NCBI RefSeq assembly: GCF_042653765.1
Contig: NZ_JBHSEZ010000001.1
Coordinates: 248,001 to 312,000, forward strand
Origin: Castellaniella denitrificans
GTDB lineage: Bacteria; Pseudomonadota; Gammaproteobacteria; Burkholderiales; Burkholderiaceae_B
Length of the DNA stretch: 64,000 nucleotides
Direction of reading: 5' to 3'
In this document: piece after piece, positions 56,571 to 64,000 of the stretch
Numbering within the stretch: position 1 is the first letter of the stretch
Layout of the letters: every line of letters begins with the position of its first letter
Position numbers and translations under genes: made by a program
The notes under the pieces: model-generated
Database searches by the model: none
What the model was told of the DNA's origin: nothing
The model's input: the letters and a program-made list of their open reading frames with translations, nothing else

Positions 56571-57514
56571 AAGCCCTGCGCATCCCCATCATCCTGGCGA
56601 TCCTGGCCGCCCTCGCGCTGCTGCCGCTCTACGGCTCGGACACCGTCATCCAGTTCGGCATCAGCACCCTGCTGCTGGCGGTGCTGGCCCAGGGCTGGAA
56701 CATCATCGGCGGCTACGCCGGCTACCCGTCCTTCGGCAACTCCACGTTCTACGGCCTGGGCGCCTATGGCGTGGGCATCGCCATGGTGCAGTGGCAACTG
56801 CCCTTCGCCGCCGGCCTGGCCTTCGGCGTGATCCTGGCCGTGGTCTTCGCCATCTGCCTGGGCATCCCGGTGCTGCGCCTGAAGGGCCACTATTTCGCCA
56901 TCGCCACCCTGGCCCTGGCCCAGGTCATGGCGGCCATCGTCTCCAACGTGGAGCTGGCCGGCCAGAACATCGGCCTGGTGCTGCCGCCGCTGAACGACGA
57001 CACCCTGTTCTATGAGCTGTCCCTGGGCCTGCTCGTCGCGGCCACCCTGACGGTCTGGTGGCTGACGCGCAGCCGCTTCGGCTTCGGCCTGATCGCGATC
57101 CGCGAGAACGAGGAAGGCGCGGTCGTGATGGGCGTGGACACGACGCGCTACAAGGTCCTGGCCTTCGCCCTGGCGGGCGTGTTCAGCGCCCTGGCCGGCG
57201 GCATCCACGCCTACTGGATCACCTTCCTGGATCCGGAAAGCGCCTTCGACATCACGCTGAACGTGAAGATGATCATCATGGCGGTCTTCGGCGGCCCGGG
57301 CACGGTCCTGGGGCCGCTGGTCGGCTCGCTCATCCTGTCGGCGATCTCCGAATTCCTGTCCAGCGAGGTCACCAGCATCGCCGGCCTGTTCTTCGGCGTC
57401 GTCATCGTCGTCGCCGTGGTGCTGATGCCGCGCGGCCTGGCCGACGTCGCCCGGCGCTACCGCCAGGCGGGCTGGCGCTACTTCATCGAAAACATCCGGA
57501 TGCATCGGCTATGA
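56567..57514 (+). CDS. livM: Branched-chain amino acid-type ABC transporter permease LivM
   Basis: Second permease, 315 residues. GWNIIGGYAGYPSFGNSTFYGLGAYG near residue 40 and the cytoplasmic RENEEGAVVMGVDTTRYKVLAFALAGVFSALAG coupling segment (shown in parts REN EEGAVVMG and FALAGVFSALAG) are typical. GGGGAGG ribosome binding site; start overlaps the livH stop and end overlaps the livG start. Confidence 0.93.
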   Translation: MKALRIPIILAILAALALLPLYGSDTVIQFGISTLLLAVLAQGWNIIGGYAGYPSFGNSTFYGLGAYGVGIAMVQWQLPFAAGLAFGVILAVVFAICLGIPVLRLKGHYFAIATLALAQVMAAIVSNVELAGQNIGLVLPPLNDDTLFYELSLGLLVAATLTVWWLTRSRFGFGLIAIRENEEGAVVMGVDTTRYKVLAFALAGVFSALAGGIHAYWITFLDPESAFDITLNVKMIIMAVFGGPGTVLGPLVGSLILSAISEFLSSEVTSIAGLFFGVVIVVAVVLMPRGLADVARRYRQAGWRYFIENIRMHRL

Positions 57515-58251
57515 GCTCAAGCGCGATCCTCGAGGCGCGCGGCCTGACGCGCCGCTTTGCCGGACTGGTGGCCGTGCACGACGTCAGCTTCTCGCTGTCG
57601 CCCGGCGAGATCCTGGGCTTCATCGGCCCCAACGGCGCGGGCAAGACCACGCTGATCAGCCTGCTGAGCGGCACCCTGGACCCCACCGAGGGCGAGGTCT
57701 GGTTCGACGGCCGGCGCATCGACCGCCTGGCCGCCTTCCGCCGGGCGCGCCTGGGCATCGGCCGCACCTTCCAGATCATGCAGCCCTTTCCGGGCCTGTC
57801 GGTGCTGGACAACGTGGCGGTCGGCGCCCTGTTCGGCCGCGGCCAGGGCCAGGCCAAGCTGGCGCTGGCGCGCGAAAGCGCCCGCGAATGCCTGGACTTC
57901 GTCGGGCTGGGCAGGCACGCCGACCACCGCGCCGAGGACCTGGGCGGCCCCGACCGCAAGCGCCTGGAGCTGGCCAAGGCCCTGGCCATGCAGCCGCGCG
58001 TGCTGCTGTGCGACGAGGTCATGGCCGGCCTGAACCTGGTGGAGATCGACGAAGTCATCGACATCATCCGCAAGGTGCGCGACACCGGCATCAGCATCAT
58101 CGTCATCGAACACGTCATCAAGGCGATCCGCACCCTGTCGGACCGCATCATGGTGCTGCACCACGGCGAGAAGATCGCCGACGGCGCGCCCGACAGCGTG
58201 CTCACCGACAGCCGCGTCGTCGAAGCCTATCTCGGGAAGAAGCGCTCATGA
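57511..58251 (+). CDS. livG: Branched-chain amino acid-type ABC transporter ATP-binding protein LivG
   Basis: ATPase of 246 residues. Walker A GPNGAGKTT (about residues 38-46), Walker B VLLCDEVMAGLN, H-loop VIEHVIKAI. The usual LSGGQ signature is replaced by LGGPDRK, an altered signature also seen in some family members; activity then depends on the partner ATPase LivF. Overlaps livM and livF by 4 bases each. Confidence 0.92.
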   Translation: MSSSAILEARGLTRRFAGLVAVHDVSFSLSPGEILGFIGPNGAGKTTLISLLSGTLDPTEGEVWFDGRRIDRLAAFRRARLGIGRTFQIMQPFPGLSVLDNVAVGALFGRGQGQAKLALARESARECLDFVGLGRHADHRAEDLGGPDRKRLELAKALAMQPRVLLCDEVMAGLNLVEIDEVIDIIRKVRDTGISIIVIEHVIKAIRTLSDRIMVLHHGEKIADGAPDSVLTDSRVVEAYLGKKRS

Positions 58252-58985
58252 ACGCCACCACGCCCTCCTCGCAGGATGCGCTGCTGCGGATCCGCGGCCT
58301 GTCGGCCGGCTACGGTCTGGTCCAGGTGCTGCAATCGATCTCCCTGGACGTCCGGCCGGCCGAATTCCTGGCGCTGGTGGGCAGCAACGGCGCGGGCAAG
58401 ACCACCCTGCTGCGCACGCTCTCCGGCCTGCTGCCGGTCCAGTCGGGCACCATCGAATGGGAAGGCCGGTCCATCGGCGGGCTCACGCCCGACGCGATCT
58501 TCCGCCTGGGCATCGTGCAGGTGCCCGAGGGCCGCCAGCTCTTTCCCCGCATGTCGGTGCAGGACAATCTGCTGATGGGCGCCTACCGGCGCGACGACAA
58601 GGCGGGCGTGCACGCGGACCTGGAGAAGGTCTACGGCCTGTTTCCCCGCATGGCCGAGCGGCGGCGCCAGCTCGCCGGCAGCATGTCGGGCGGCGAACAG
58701 CAGATGTGCGCCATGGCGCGCGCCCTGATGGCCCGGCCGCGCCTGCTGCTGGTCGACGAGATGAGCCTGGGGCTGGCCCCGATCATAGTGGATCAGTTGA
58801 TGGACAACCTGACGGCCATCCGCGACCAGGGGGTCACCATCCTGCTGGTCGAGCAGGACATCCACCTGGCGCTGGCGGCGGCCGACCGGGCCTACGTGCT
58901 GGAAACCGGCCGCGTCGTGCGCGAAGGACCGGCCCGCGACCTGATCGAGGATCCGGAACTGAAGCGGGCCTATCTGGGGGTCTAG
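58248..58985 (+). CDS. livF: Branched-chain amino acid-type ABC transporter ATP-binding protein LivF
   Basis: Second ATPase, 245 residues. Walker A GSNGAGKTTLL (about residues 46-56), signature MSGGEQQMCAMARALM, Walker B LLLVDEMSLGLAP, VEQDIHLAL H-loop with Gln in place of the typical acidic residue's neighbour. It is the last gene of the operon and convergent with the CysB-type regulator gene, 27 bases away. Confidence 0.93.
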   Translation: MNATTPSSQDALLRIRGLSAGYGLVQVLQSISLDVRPAEFLALVGSNGAGKTTLLRTLSGLLPVQSGTIEWEGRSIGGLTPDAIFRLGIVQVPEGRQLFPRMSVQDNLLMGAYRRDDKAGVHADLEKVYGLFPRMAERRRQLAGSMSGGEQQMCAMARALMARPRLLLVDEMSLGLAPIIVDQLMDNLTAIRDQGVTILLVEQDIHLALAAADRAYVLETGRVVREGPARDLIEDPELKRAYLGV

Positions 58986-59012
58986 GCCTCCGGGCCCGGA
59001 CCGGGATCGGGA

Positions 59013-59975
59013 TCAGGCGGCATCCCGCACGGCGGGAGCCGGCTGGGCGACGGCCTCGGCCACCACGTCGCGCGACAGTTCGGGTGCCAGCATCTCCATC
59101 AGTACGTAGACGAAATCGCGCAGGAACACCCCGCGCTTGATCGCCACGCTGGTGGTGTGCCGGCCGAACAGGTGCCCGGCGGGCAGGCCGACCAGGCCCT
59201 TGTCGCGGCGCGGGTCGAAGGCCATGCCGGCGATGATGCCGATTCCCAGGCCGATGTCGGCATAGGTCTTGATCACGTCGGCGTCGATGGCTTCCAGCAC
59301 GATGTCGGGCTCGATTCCGGCCTTCTCGAAGGCCGCGTCGATGGCGCGCCGCCCCGAGAACGCCCGGTCGTAGGTCACGATGGGGTACTGGGCCAGGTGC
59401 TCCAGCGACAGGTTGCGCGCGGCGCTGGAGGTCAGTTCCGTCAGGGGATGGTCGGGCGGCACCACCAGGGTGTGCTCCCAGGCGTACACCGGCAGGGCCA
59501 CCAGGCCCGGAGTCTGGGCCAGGGTCTCGGTGGCGATCGCCAGGTCCGCCTGCTCGTGCAGGACCAGCCTGGCCAGGTGCTCGGGATTGCCTTCGGCCAG
59601 CGACACGTGGACCTTGGGAAAGCGCGCGCGGAACGCCGGAATCACGCGCGGCAGCAGGTAGCGGGCCTGGGTGTGGGTGCAGGCGATGACCAGGGAGCCT
59701 TCGTCGCGCTGGGCGAATTCGTCGCTGACCTTCTTCAGGTTGTCGACTTCGCGCATGATGCGGTCGATCACCGCCGACACGGCCTGGCCCGGCTTGGTCA
59801 GGCCCTTGAGGCGCTTGCCGTGGCGCTCGAAGATCCGCACGCCGAGCTCGTCCTCGAATTCGATGATGGCCTTGGACACCCCCGGCTGGGACGTGTACAG
59901 CGAACGGGCGGCTTCGGTGAGATTGAAGTTGCGCCGGATCGTTTCGCGGACAAAGCGGAATTGCTGCAGGTTCAT
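59013..59975 (-). CDS. CysB-type LysR family regulator
   Basis: LysR regulator of 320 residues of the CysB/Cbl subgroup, which typically activates sulfur-assimilation genes with N-acetylserine or adenylylsulfate as effector. The N-terminal HTH (MNLQQFRFVRETIRRNFNLTEAA then SQPGVSKAIIEFEDELG) is the CysB type, and ITYDRAFSGRRAIDAAF-like VTYDRAFSGRRAID also matches. No cys genes are in the window, so the target is unknown. The AT-rich upstream region includes a perfect -10, TATAAT on the reverse strand at 60000-60005. Confidence 0.9.
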   Translation of the reverse strand: MNLQQFRFVRETIRRNFNLTEAARSLYTSQPGVSKAIIEFEDELGVRIFERHGKRLKGLTKPGQAVSAVIDRIMREVDNLKKVSDEFAQRDEGSLVIACTHTQARYLLPRVIPAFRARFPKVHVSLAEGNPEHLARLVLHEQADLAIATETLAQTPGLVALPVYAWEHTLVVPPDHPLTELTSSAARNLSLEHLAQYPIVTYDRAFSGRRAIDAAFEKAGIEPDIVLEAIDADVIKTYADIGLGIGIIAGMAFDPRRDKGLVGLPAGHLFGRHTTSVAIKRGVFLRDFVYVLMEMLAPELSRDVVAEAVAQPAPAVRDAA

Positions 59976-60077
59976 GACGATGGCCCTATAGGAAGAGCCA
60001 TTATATGTAATATAGAACCTGGTTTATATGATTTTTTGTTATTTGTTTAGGTCCTGGGATCGGGAGCGCCCCGATGG

Positions 60078-60110
60078 GCGCGCCCGCCCCGGACGGCGGG
60101 GCGGGCGCGC
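60078..60110 (-). terminator. GC-rich hairpin after mmsA
   Basis: Perfect 13-bp inverted repeat (60078-60090 with 60098-60110, seven-base loop) directly after the mmsA stop codon on the reverse strand. It lacks a T run, so it may be a Rho-assisted or 3'-end protecting structure. Confidence 0.4.
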
Positions 60111-60119
60111 GGCGCGGGC

Positions 60120-61613
60120 CTATTTCATCGAGATCGTGGTGTTGATCTCGCGCGGATGGGCCTGCCAGCGGGCGGTCACGGTCTTGGTCTGGGTCCAGAA
60201 GTAGACCGACTGGCGGCCGTTGGGACCCAGGTCGCCCAGCTTCGAGGCCCGCGAGCCCGTGAAGCTGAACCAGGCCACCGGCACCGGGATGGGAATGTTG
60301 ATCCCTACCTGGCCGACGTCGATGTTGTTCTGGAAATAGCGTGCATGGCCGCCATCCTGCGTGAAGATCGAGGTGCCGTTGCCGTTGGGGTTGGCGTTGA
60401 TGAATTCCACCGCCTCTTCCAGCGTGTCCACCAGCACCACCGACAGCACCGGTCCGAAGATTTCCTCGCGGTAGATGCTCATGCCGGCCTTCACGCCGCT
60501 GAACACCGTCGGCCCGACGAAATTGCCCTTTTCGTAGCCGGGCACCTGGATGCCTCGGCCATCGAGCAGCAGTTCGGCGCCCTCGTCCACGCCCTTCTGG
60601 ATCAGGCCCTCGACGCGCTGCCTGGCGGCGGGCGAGATCAGCGGGCCCAGGTCCGCCTGGCGGTCGGTGCCGATGTTGACCTTCAGCTTGCGCGCGCGCT
60701 CGACGAAGTCGGGCAGCCACTTCCGCGCCTCGCCCACCAGCACCAGCACGGAAATCGCCATGCAGCGCTCGCCGGCCGCGCCGAAGGCGGCGCCCAGCAT
60801 CGAGTTCAGGGCGGCCTCGCGGTCGGCGTCGGGCATGATGACGCTGTGGTTCTTGGCGCCCATCATGGCCTGGCAGCGCTTGCCCGCGTTCGAGGAGCGG
60901 CGATAGATCTCCGTGCCGACGCGGGTCGAGCCGATGAAGGACACGGCCTTGATGTCGGGATGGTCGCACAGGGCGTTGGCGACGTCCGGGCCGCCGTGCA
61001 CCACGTTCAGCACGCCCGGGGGCAGGCCGGCTTCCAGGGCCAGCTGGGCCACCATCAGCGAGGCCGTGGGATCCTGCTCGGACGGCTTGTAGACGAAGGT
61101 GTTGCCGCAGGTGACGGCGATGGGGAACATCCAGCACGGCAGCATCACGGGGAAGTTGAAGGCCGTGATCCCGGCGCATACTCCCAGGGGCTGAATGACC
61201 GAATAGACGTCGATGCCGGTGGCGGCGTTTTCGGCATAGTCGCCCAGCTGCAGGGTGTGGGCCGACGCGGCGTGATCGACGCCTTCGAGGCCGCGCGCGA
61301 CCTCGCCCTCGGCGTCCGGCAGGGTCTTGCCGTGCTCGCGGGAAATGGCCTCGGCGATCTTCGGGGTGTGTTCCCGCAGCAGCTGGGCGAAATCCACCAT
61401 GATCTGGCGGCGCTTGGCCTGGCTGGTGTTGCGCCAGGTCTTGAAGGCTTCCTTGGAATTGGCCACCGCCCGCTCGACTTCGGCCGGCGTGGCAAAGGGC
61501 ACCCGGGCGACCACTTCCTGGGTCGCCGGGTTGATGATGTCGCGCCACTCCTTGGTTTCGGACTGGACGAGTTCCCCGCCGATCAGCAGCGGGACGCGTG
61601 GGATGTCGCTCAT
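60120..61613 (-). CDS. mmsA: CoA-acylating methylmalonate-semialdehyde dehydrogenase
   Basis: NAD+- and CoA-dependent enzyme of 497 residues that converts methylmalonate semialdehyde to propionyl-CoA, or malonate semialdehyde to acetyl-CoA, in valine and beta-alanine/inositol breakdown. Catalytic Cys in AAGERCMAISVLVLVG (about residue 286), the NAD-binding FIGSTRVGTEIYR, and family-typical FPVMLPCWMFPIAV. AGGAGG precedes the ATG. It lies 47 bases after the orphan binding-protein gene and is probably in its operon. Propionyl-CoA formed here would be the same product that the PrpE-like enzyme makes. Confidence 0.94.
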   Translation of the reverse strand: MSDIPRVPLLIGGELVQSETKEWRDIINPATQEVVARVPFATPAEVERAVANSKEAFKTWRNTSQAKRRQIMVDFAQLLREHTPKIAEAISREHGKTLPDAEGEVARGLEGVDHAASAHTLQLGDYAENAATGIDVYSVIQPLGVCAGITAFNFPVMLPCWMFPIAVTCGNTFVYKPSEQDPTASLMVAQLALEAGLPPGVLNVVHGGPDVANALCDHPDIKAVSFIGSTRVGTEIYRRSSNAGKRCQAMMGAKNHSVIMPDADREAALNSMLGAAFGAAGERCMAISVLVLVGEARKWLPDFVERARKLKVNIGTDRQADLGPLISPAARQRVEGLIQKGVDEGAELLLDGRGIQVPGYEKGNFVGPTVFSGVKAGMSIYREEIFGPVLSVVLVDTLEEAVEFINANPNGNGTSIFTQDGGHARYFQNNIDVGQVGINIPIPVPVAWFSFTGSRASKLGDLGPNGRQSVYFWTQTKTVTARWQAHPREINTTISMK

Positions 61614-61660
61614 TCAAACCTCCTGGGTAAATTCGGTGAAAGCGGAAATCGGTGCCGGCG

Positions 61661-62875
61661 TCAGTGCTTGACCAGCGGGCAGGTCGAGGCCGACAGGGGC
61701 TGGAAGGCGTCCTTGGCCGGAATCGTGGCGACCAACTTGGACAGGTCCCATTCGCCCTTGGACTCGGCGGGGGTCTTGACCTCGTACAGGTACATGTCGT
61801 GGATCACCCGGCCGTCGGGACGGATGGAAGCATTGTGCATGATCGGATCCTGGATGGGGATCTCGCGCATCTTCGCCGCCACCTTGTCGCCCTGCGTGGA
61901 GCCGGTGGCCGCCACGGCCTTCAGGTAATGCAGCACGCTGGAATACACGCCGGCCTGCGTCATGGTGGGCTTCTTGCCCTGGTAGGCCTTGGCGAAGCGG
62001 TCGGACCAGGCGCGCGAGGCGTCGTCGAAGTCCCAGTAGAAGCCGTCCACGTAGCTCAGGCCCTGGGCGTTTTCCAGGCCCAGCGCGCGCAGGTCGGACA
62101 GGAACACCAGCAGGGACGCCAGGCGCTGGCCGCCCTTGACGATGCCGAATTCGCGCGCCTGCTTGACCGCGTTGACGGTGTCCTGGCCGCCGTTGGCCAG
62201 GGCCACGACCTGGGCGCCGGAGCTCTGCGCCTGCAGCAGGTAGGAGGCGAAGTCGGGCGCGTTCAGCGGATGCGGGACGGAGCCCTTGACCGTGCCGCCC
62301 AGGGCCTTGACCATGTCGGACGCGCCCTTTTCCAGGGAATGGCCGAAGGCGTAGTCCACCGTGATGAAGAACCAGGACTTGCCACCCTTGTCGAACATGG
62401 CCTTGACGCCGCCGATCGACTGGGAATACACGTCGAACATCCAGTGGAAGCCCACCGGGGAGCAGTTCTTGTTGGTCAGGTCCGTGGTGGCCGGGCCGGA
62501 GAACATCACAACCTTGTCCTTTTCGCGGGCGATGTTCTGCACCGCCAGGGCCACCGCGGAATTGGTCAGGTCGGCGATCGCCGTCACCCCGTCGCGGTCG
62601 AACCATTCGCGGGCGCGCGCCGCCCCGACGTCCGCCTTGTTCTGGTTGTCGGCCGACACCAGGTCGATCTTCATGCCCTTGCATTCGGCCTTCAGGCAGT
62701 CGTCGATGGCCAGCTGCGCGGCCGCCACCGACCCCATGCCGCCCATGGACGCGTAGGTGCCCGACATGTCGGTCAGGATCCCGATCTTGACGGGCGGGGT
62801 CGCCGCCTGCGAAACGGACATGGACAAGGCGGTGGCGCACAGGGCGGCCGCCAGGGTCGGCGTGAATTTCTGCAT
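61661..62875 (-). CDS. Orphan Liv-type ABC transporter substrate-binding protein
   Basis: Periplasmic binding protein of 404 residues of the branched-chain amino acid type, with a signal peptide (LAAALCATALSMSVSQAATP). The mature protein begins PPVKIGILTDMSGTYASMGGMGSV, and four cysteines (LKAEC, NKNCSPV and the C-terminal STCPL) may pair. No permease or ATPase genes are adjacent; it could use the livHMGF machinery 3 kb away or act as a sensor. It leads the mmsA transcript and is divergent from the LysR gene. Confidence 0.9.
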   Translation of the reverse strand: MQKFTPTLAAALCATALSMSVSQAATPPVKIGILTDMSGTYASMGGMGSVAAAQLAIDDCLKAECKGMKIDLVSADNQNKADVGAARAREWFDRDGVTAIADLTNSAVALAVQNIAREKDKVVMFSGPATTDLTNKNCSPVGFHWMFDVYSQSIGGVKAMFDKGGKSWFFITVDYAFGHSLEKGASDMVKALGGTVKGSVPHPLNAPDFASYLLQAQSSGAQVVALANGGQDTVNAVKQAREFGIVKGGQRLASLLVFLSDLRALGLENAQGLSYVDGFYWDFDDASRAWSDRFAKAYQGKKPTMTQAGVYSSVLHYLKAVAATGSTQGDKVAAKMREIPIQDPIMHNASIRPDGRVIHDMYLYEVKTPAESKGEWDLSKLVATIPAKDAFQPLSASTCPLVKH

Positions 62876-63038
62876 GGTCTTGTCTCCGTTGTCATTAGGG
62901 ATCCCATGAACCAGCCCGTGCGCCGCGCGCAGGCCCGGCTCGTTCGGGGGATCCTCAGGTCCGCCGTCTGCGCGGCGGGATCGGGAGTCCTTGCTCCCCG
63001 ACCCAGTTTAGTTGTGTAAAAAACTTATTACCATCAAA

Positions 63039-63082
63039 ATATTTGCACATTCATTGACGATATTTGCACAAGAAAACGTGCA
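63039..63082. promoter_or_regulatory. Repeated motif in the divergent promoter region of the LysR gene
   Basis: ATATTTGCACA occurs twice as a direct repeat (63039-63049 and 63060-63070), 21 bases apart, about two helical turns. The second copy also forms an inverted repeat with GTGCA at 63078-63082 (TGCAC-N8-GTGCA). This lies between the divergent LysR and binding-protein/mmsA genes, so it is a likely regulator-binding region. Confidence 0.55.
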
Positions 63083-63094
63083 CGGGGACAGCTC

Positions 63095-64000
63095 ATGGCC
63101 GACTGGGACGCGATCCGCTATTTTCTGGAAGTCGCCCGCACGCAGCGGGCCAGCGCAGCCGCCCAGCGCCTGGGGGTGCGGCACAGCACCGTCACGCGGC
63201 GCATCCGCGCGCTCGAACAGGACCTGGGCGTGACGCTGTTCGAGAAGTCCCGCACCAGCGGCTTCACTCCGACCGAGGAAGGCCTGCGCTTCTTCGCCCA
63301 CGCCGAACAGGTGGAGAGCACCCTGCTGGCGGCCCGCGAATCCCTGTCGGGCGCGGCCCAGATGCCCTCCGGCCACCTGCGCATCGGTTCCACGGAAGGC
63401 TTCGGCAGCACGGTCCTGACTCCCCTGATGGTGGATTTCCAGCGCCGCCATCCGGCGATGACGCTGGACATCATGCCGGTGCCGCGCTTCATCAGCCTGT
63501 CCAAGCGCGAGGCCGACATCGCCATCGCGCTCGAACGCCCCCAGCGCGGCCCCTACCTGTGCACCAAGCTGGCCGACTACAGCCTGCGGCTGTACGGTAC
63601 CCGCGACTACCTGGCCCGCCACGCGCCGATCCGGCGCCAGGCCGACCTGGGCCGGCACACCTTCATCGGCTATGTGGACGAGCTGCTGTTCAGCGACCGG
63701 CTGCGCTACCTGGACGACCTGGTGCAGCCCTCGCGCGTGGTGTTCCGCAGCACCAGCGTGCTGGCCCAGTACCAGGCGGCCCTGGGAGGCCAGGCGCTGG
63801 CGATCCTGCCCTGCTTCCTCGCGGCCCAGGACGAGCGCCTGGAGCCGGTGCTGGCCGACTCGATCCTGGTCACGCGCAGTTTCTGGATGTACTGCCACGA
63901 GGACCTGCGCCGCACGCGCCGCGTGATGGCCCTGTGGGACTACCTGAAGCAGGCCGTGGCGCTGAACCGCGACCTGCTGCACGGCCGCGCCCGGGGGCTG
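63095..64000 (+). CDS. LysR family transcriptional regulator (cut by window end)
   Basis: At least 302 residues; the frame is still open at the window edge, so the C-terminus is missing. N-terminal HTH WDAIRYFLEVARTQRASAAAQRLGVRHSTVTRRIRALEQDLG, shown here in parts (RYFLEVARTQRASAAA and HSTVTRRIRALEQ), followed by an effector-binding domain with RHLRIGSTEGFG-like GHLRIGSTEGFG. The start at 63095 is the ATG of MADWDAIRYF; a weak purine-rich site lies upstream. It is divergent from the binding-protein/mmsA genes and most likely controls them; regulators next to mmsA are common. Confidence 0.88.
   Translation, partial: MADWDAIRYFLEVARTQRASAAAQRLGVRHSTVTRRIRALEQDLGVTLFEKSRTSGFTPTEEGLRFFAHAEQVESTLLAARESLSGAAQMPSGHLRIGSTEGFGSTVLTPLMVDFQRRHPAMTLDIMPVPRFISLSKREADIAIALERPQRGPYLCTKLADYSLRLYGTRDYLARHAPIRRQADLGRHTFIGYVDELLFSDRLRYLDDLVQPSRVVFRSTSVLAQYQAALGGQALAILPCFLAAQDERLEPVLADSILVTRSFWMYCHEDLRRTRRVMALWDYLKQAVALNRDLLHGRARGL

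Overview
The window is GC-rich, densely coded chromosomal DNA with no rRNA, tRNA, phage or insertion-sequence genes that I can recognise. Gene order and protein type point to a betaproteobacterium of the order Burkholderiales, most likely family Alcaligenaceae (Bordetella/Achromobacter/Castellaniella relatives). The supports are rpmB-rpmG, leuS-lptE-holA-proA, the reverse-strand pyrG-kdsA-eno-ftsB order, an ETF-ubiquinone oxidoreductase, Liv-type ABC uptake systems and the C-rich/G-rich intergenic repeats common in this family. The genus is an inference.

Layout. 1-9.3 kb: a GT39-type glycosyltransferase, a MATE exporter, a quaternary-amine ABC importer (proX-proW-proV order), cyclopropane fatty acid synthase and a Bcr/CflA exporter. 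9.3-20.9 kb, forward strand: ribosomal proteins L28/L33, leuS-lptE-holA, proA, a structured intergenic RNA candidate, a HemJ/CopD-like membrane protein, an RlmL-type rRNA methyltransferase with a long disordered N-terminus, a small unknown protein with a strong promoter, an RDD protein, hslO and a TadE-like orphan. 21-25.3 kb, reverse strand: pyrG-kdsA-eno-ftsB. 25.4 kb: a dienelactone-hydrolase-like protein with a twin-arginine motif.

26.4-42.9 kb is the accessory highlight: 17 consecutive reverse-strand genes with short gaps or overlaps. From its 5' end (right) it encodes an SDR, an AMP-dependent CoA ligase, a VOC/epimerase-like protein, a MaoC-type hydratase, an alpha/beta hydrolase, a second SDR, an amidase, a crotonase-fold protein lacking both canonical glutamates, a quinone-oxidoreductase-like protein, a complete polyamine-type (Pot) ABC importer, a hot-dog thioesterase, a two-subunit 3-oxoacid CoA-transferase and a three-domain Xaa-Pro aminopeptidase. 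A TetR gene is divergent from it, with a palindrome between them. I read this as an import-and-degrade pathway for an unidentified acid or amide; its substrate is not assigned here.

43-54.3 kb: ETF-QO, MarC, an N-acetyltransferase, a 77-bp tandem repeat with a perfect-palindrome terminator, acetyl-CoA synthetase, a UMF1-type MFS transporter overlapping a propionate-CoA-ligase-like gene, an NlpC/P60 lipoprotein with a histone-like Lys/Ala tail, and a cysteine-cluster DUF2325 protein under a near-consensus Fur box. 54.4-64 kb: a complete livKHMGF-type operon, a CysB-type regulator, methylmalonate-semialdehyde dehydrogenase with an orphan Liv-type binding protein, and a divergent LysR regulator that runs off the window end. 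Together the last group looks like uptake and degradation of branched-chain amino acids or related compounds.
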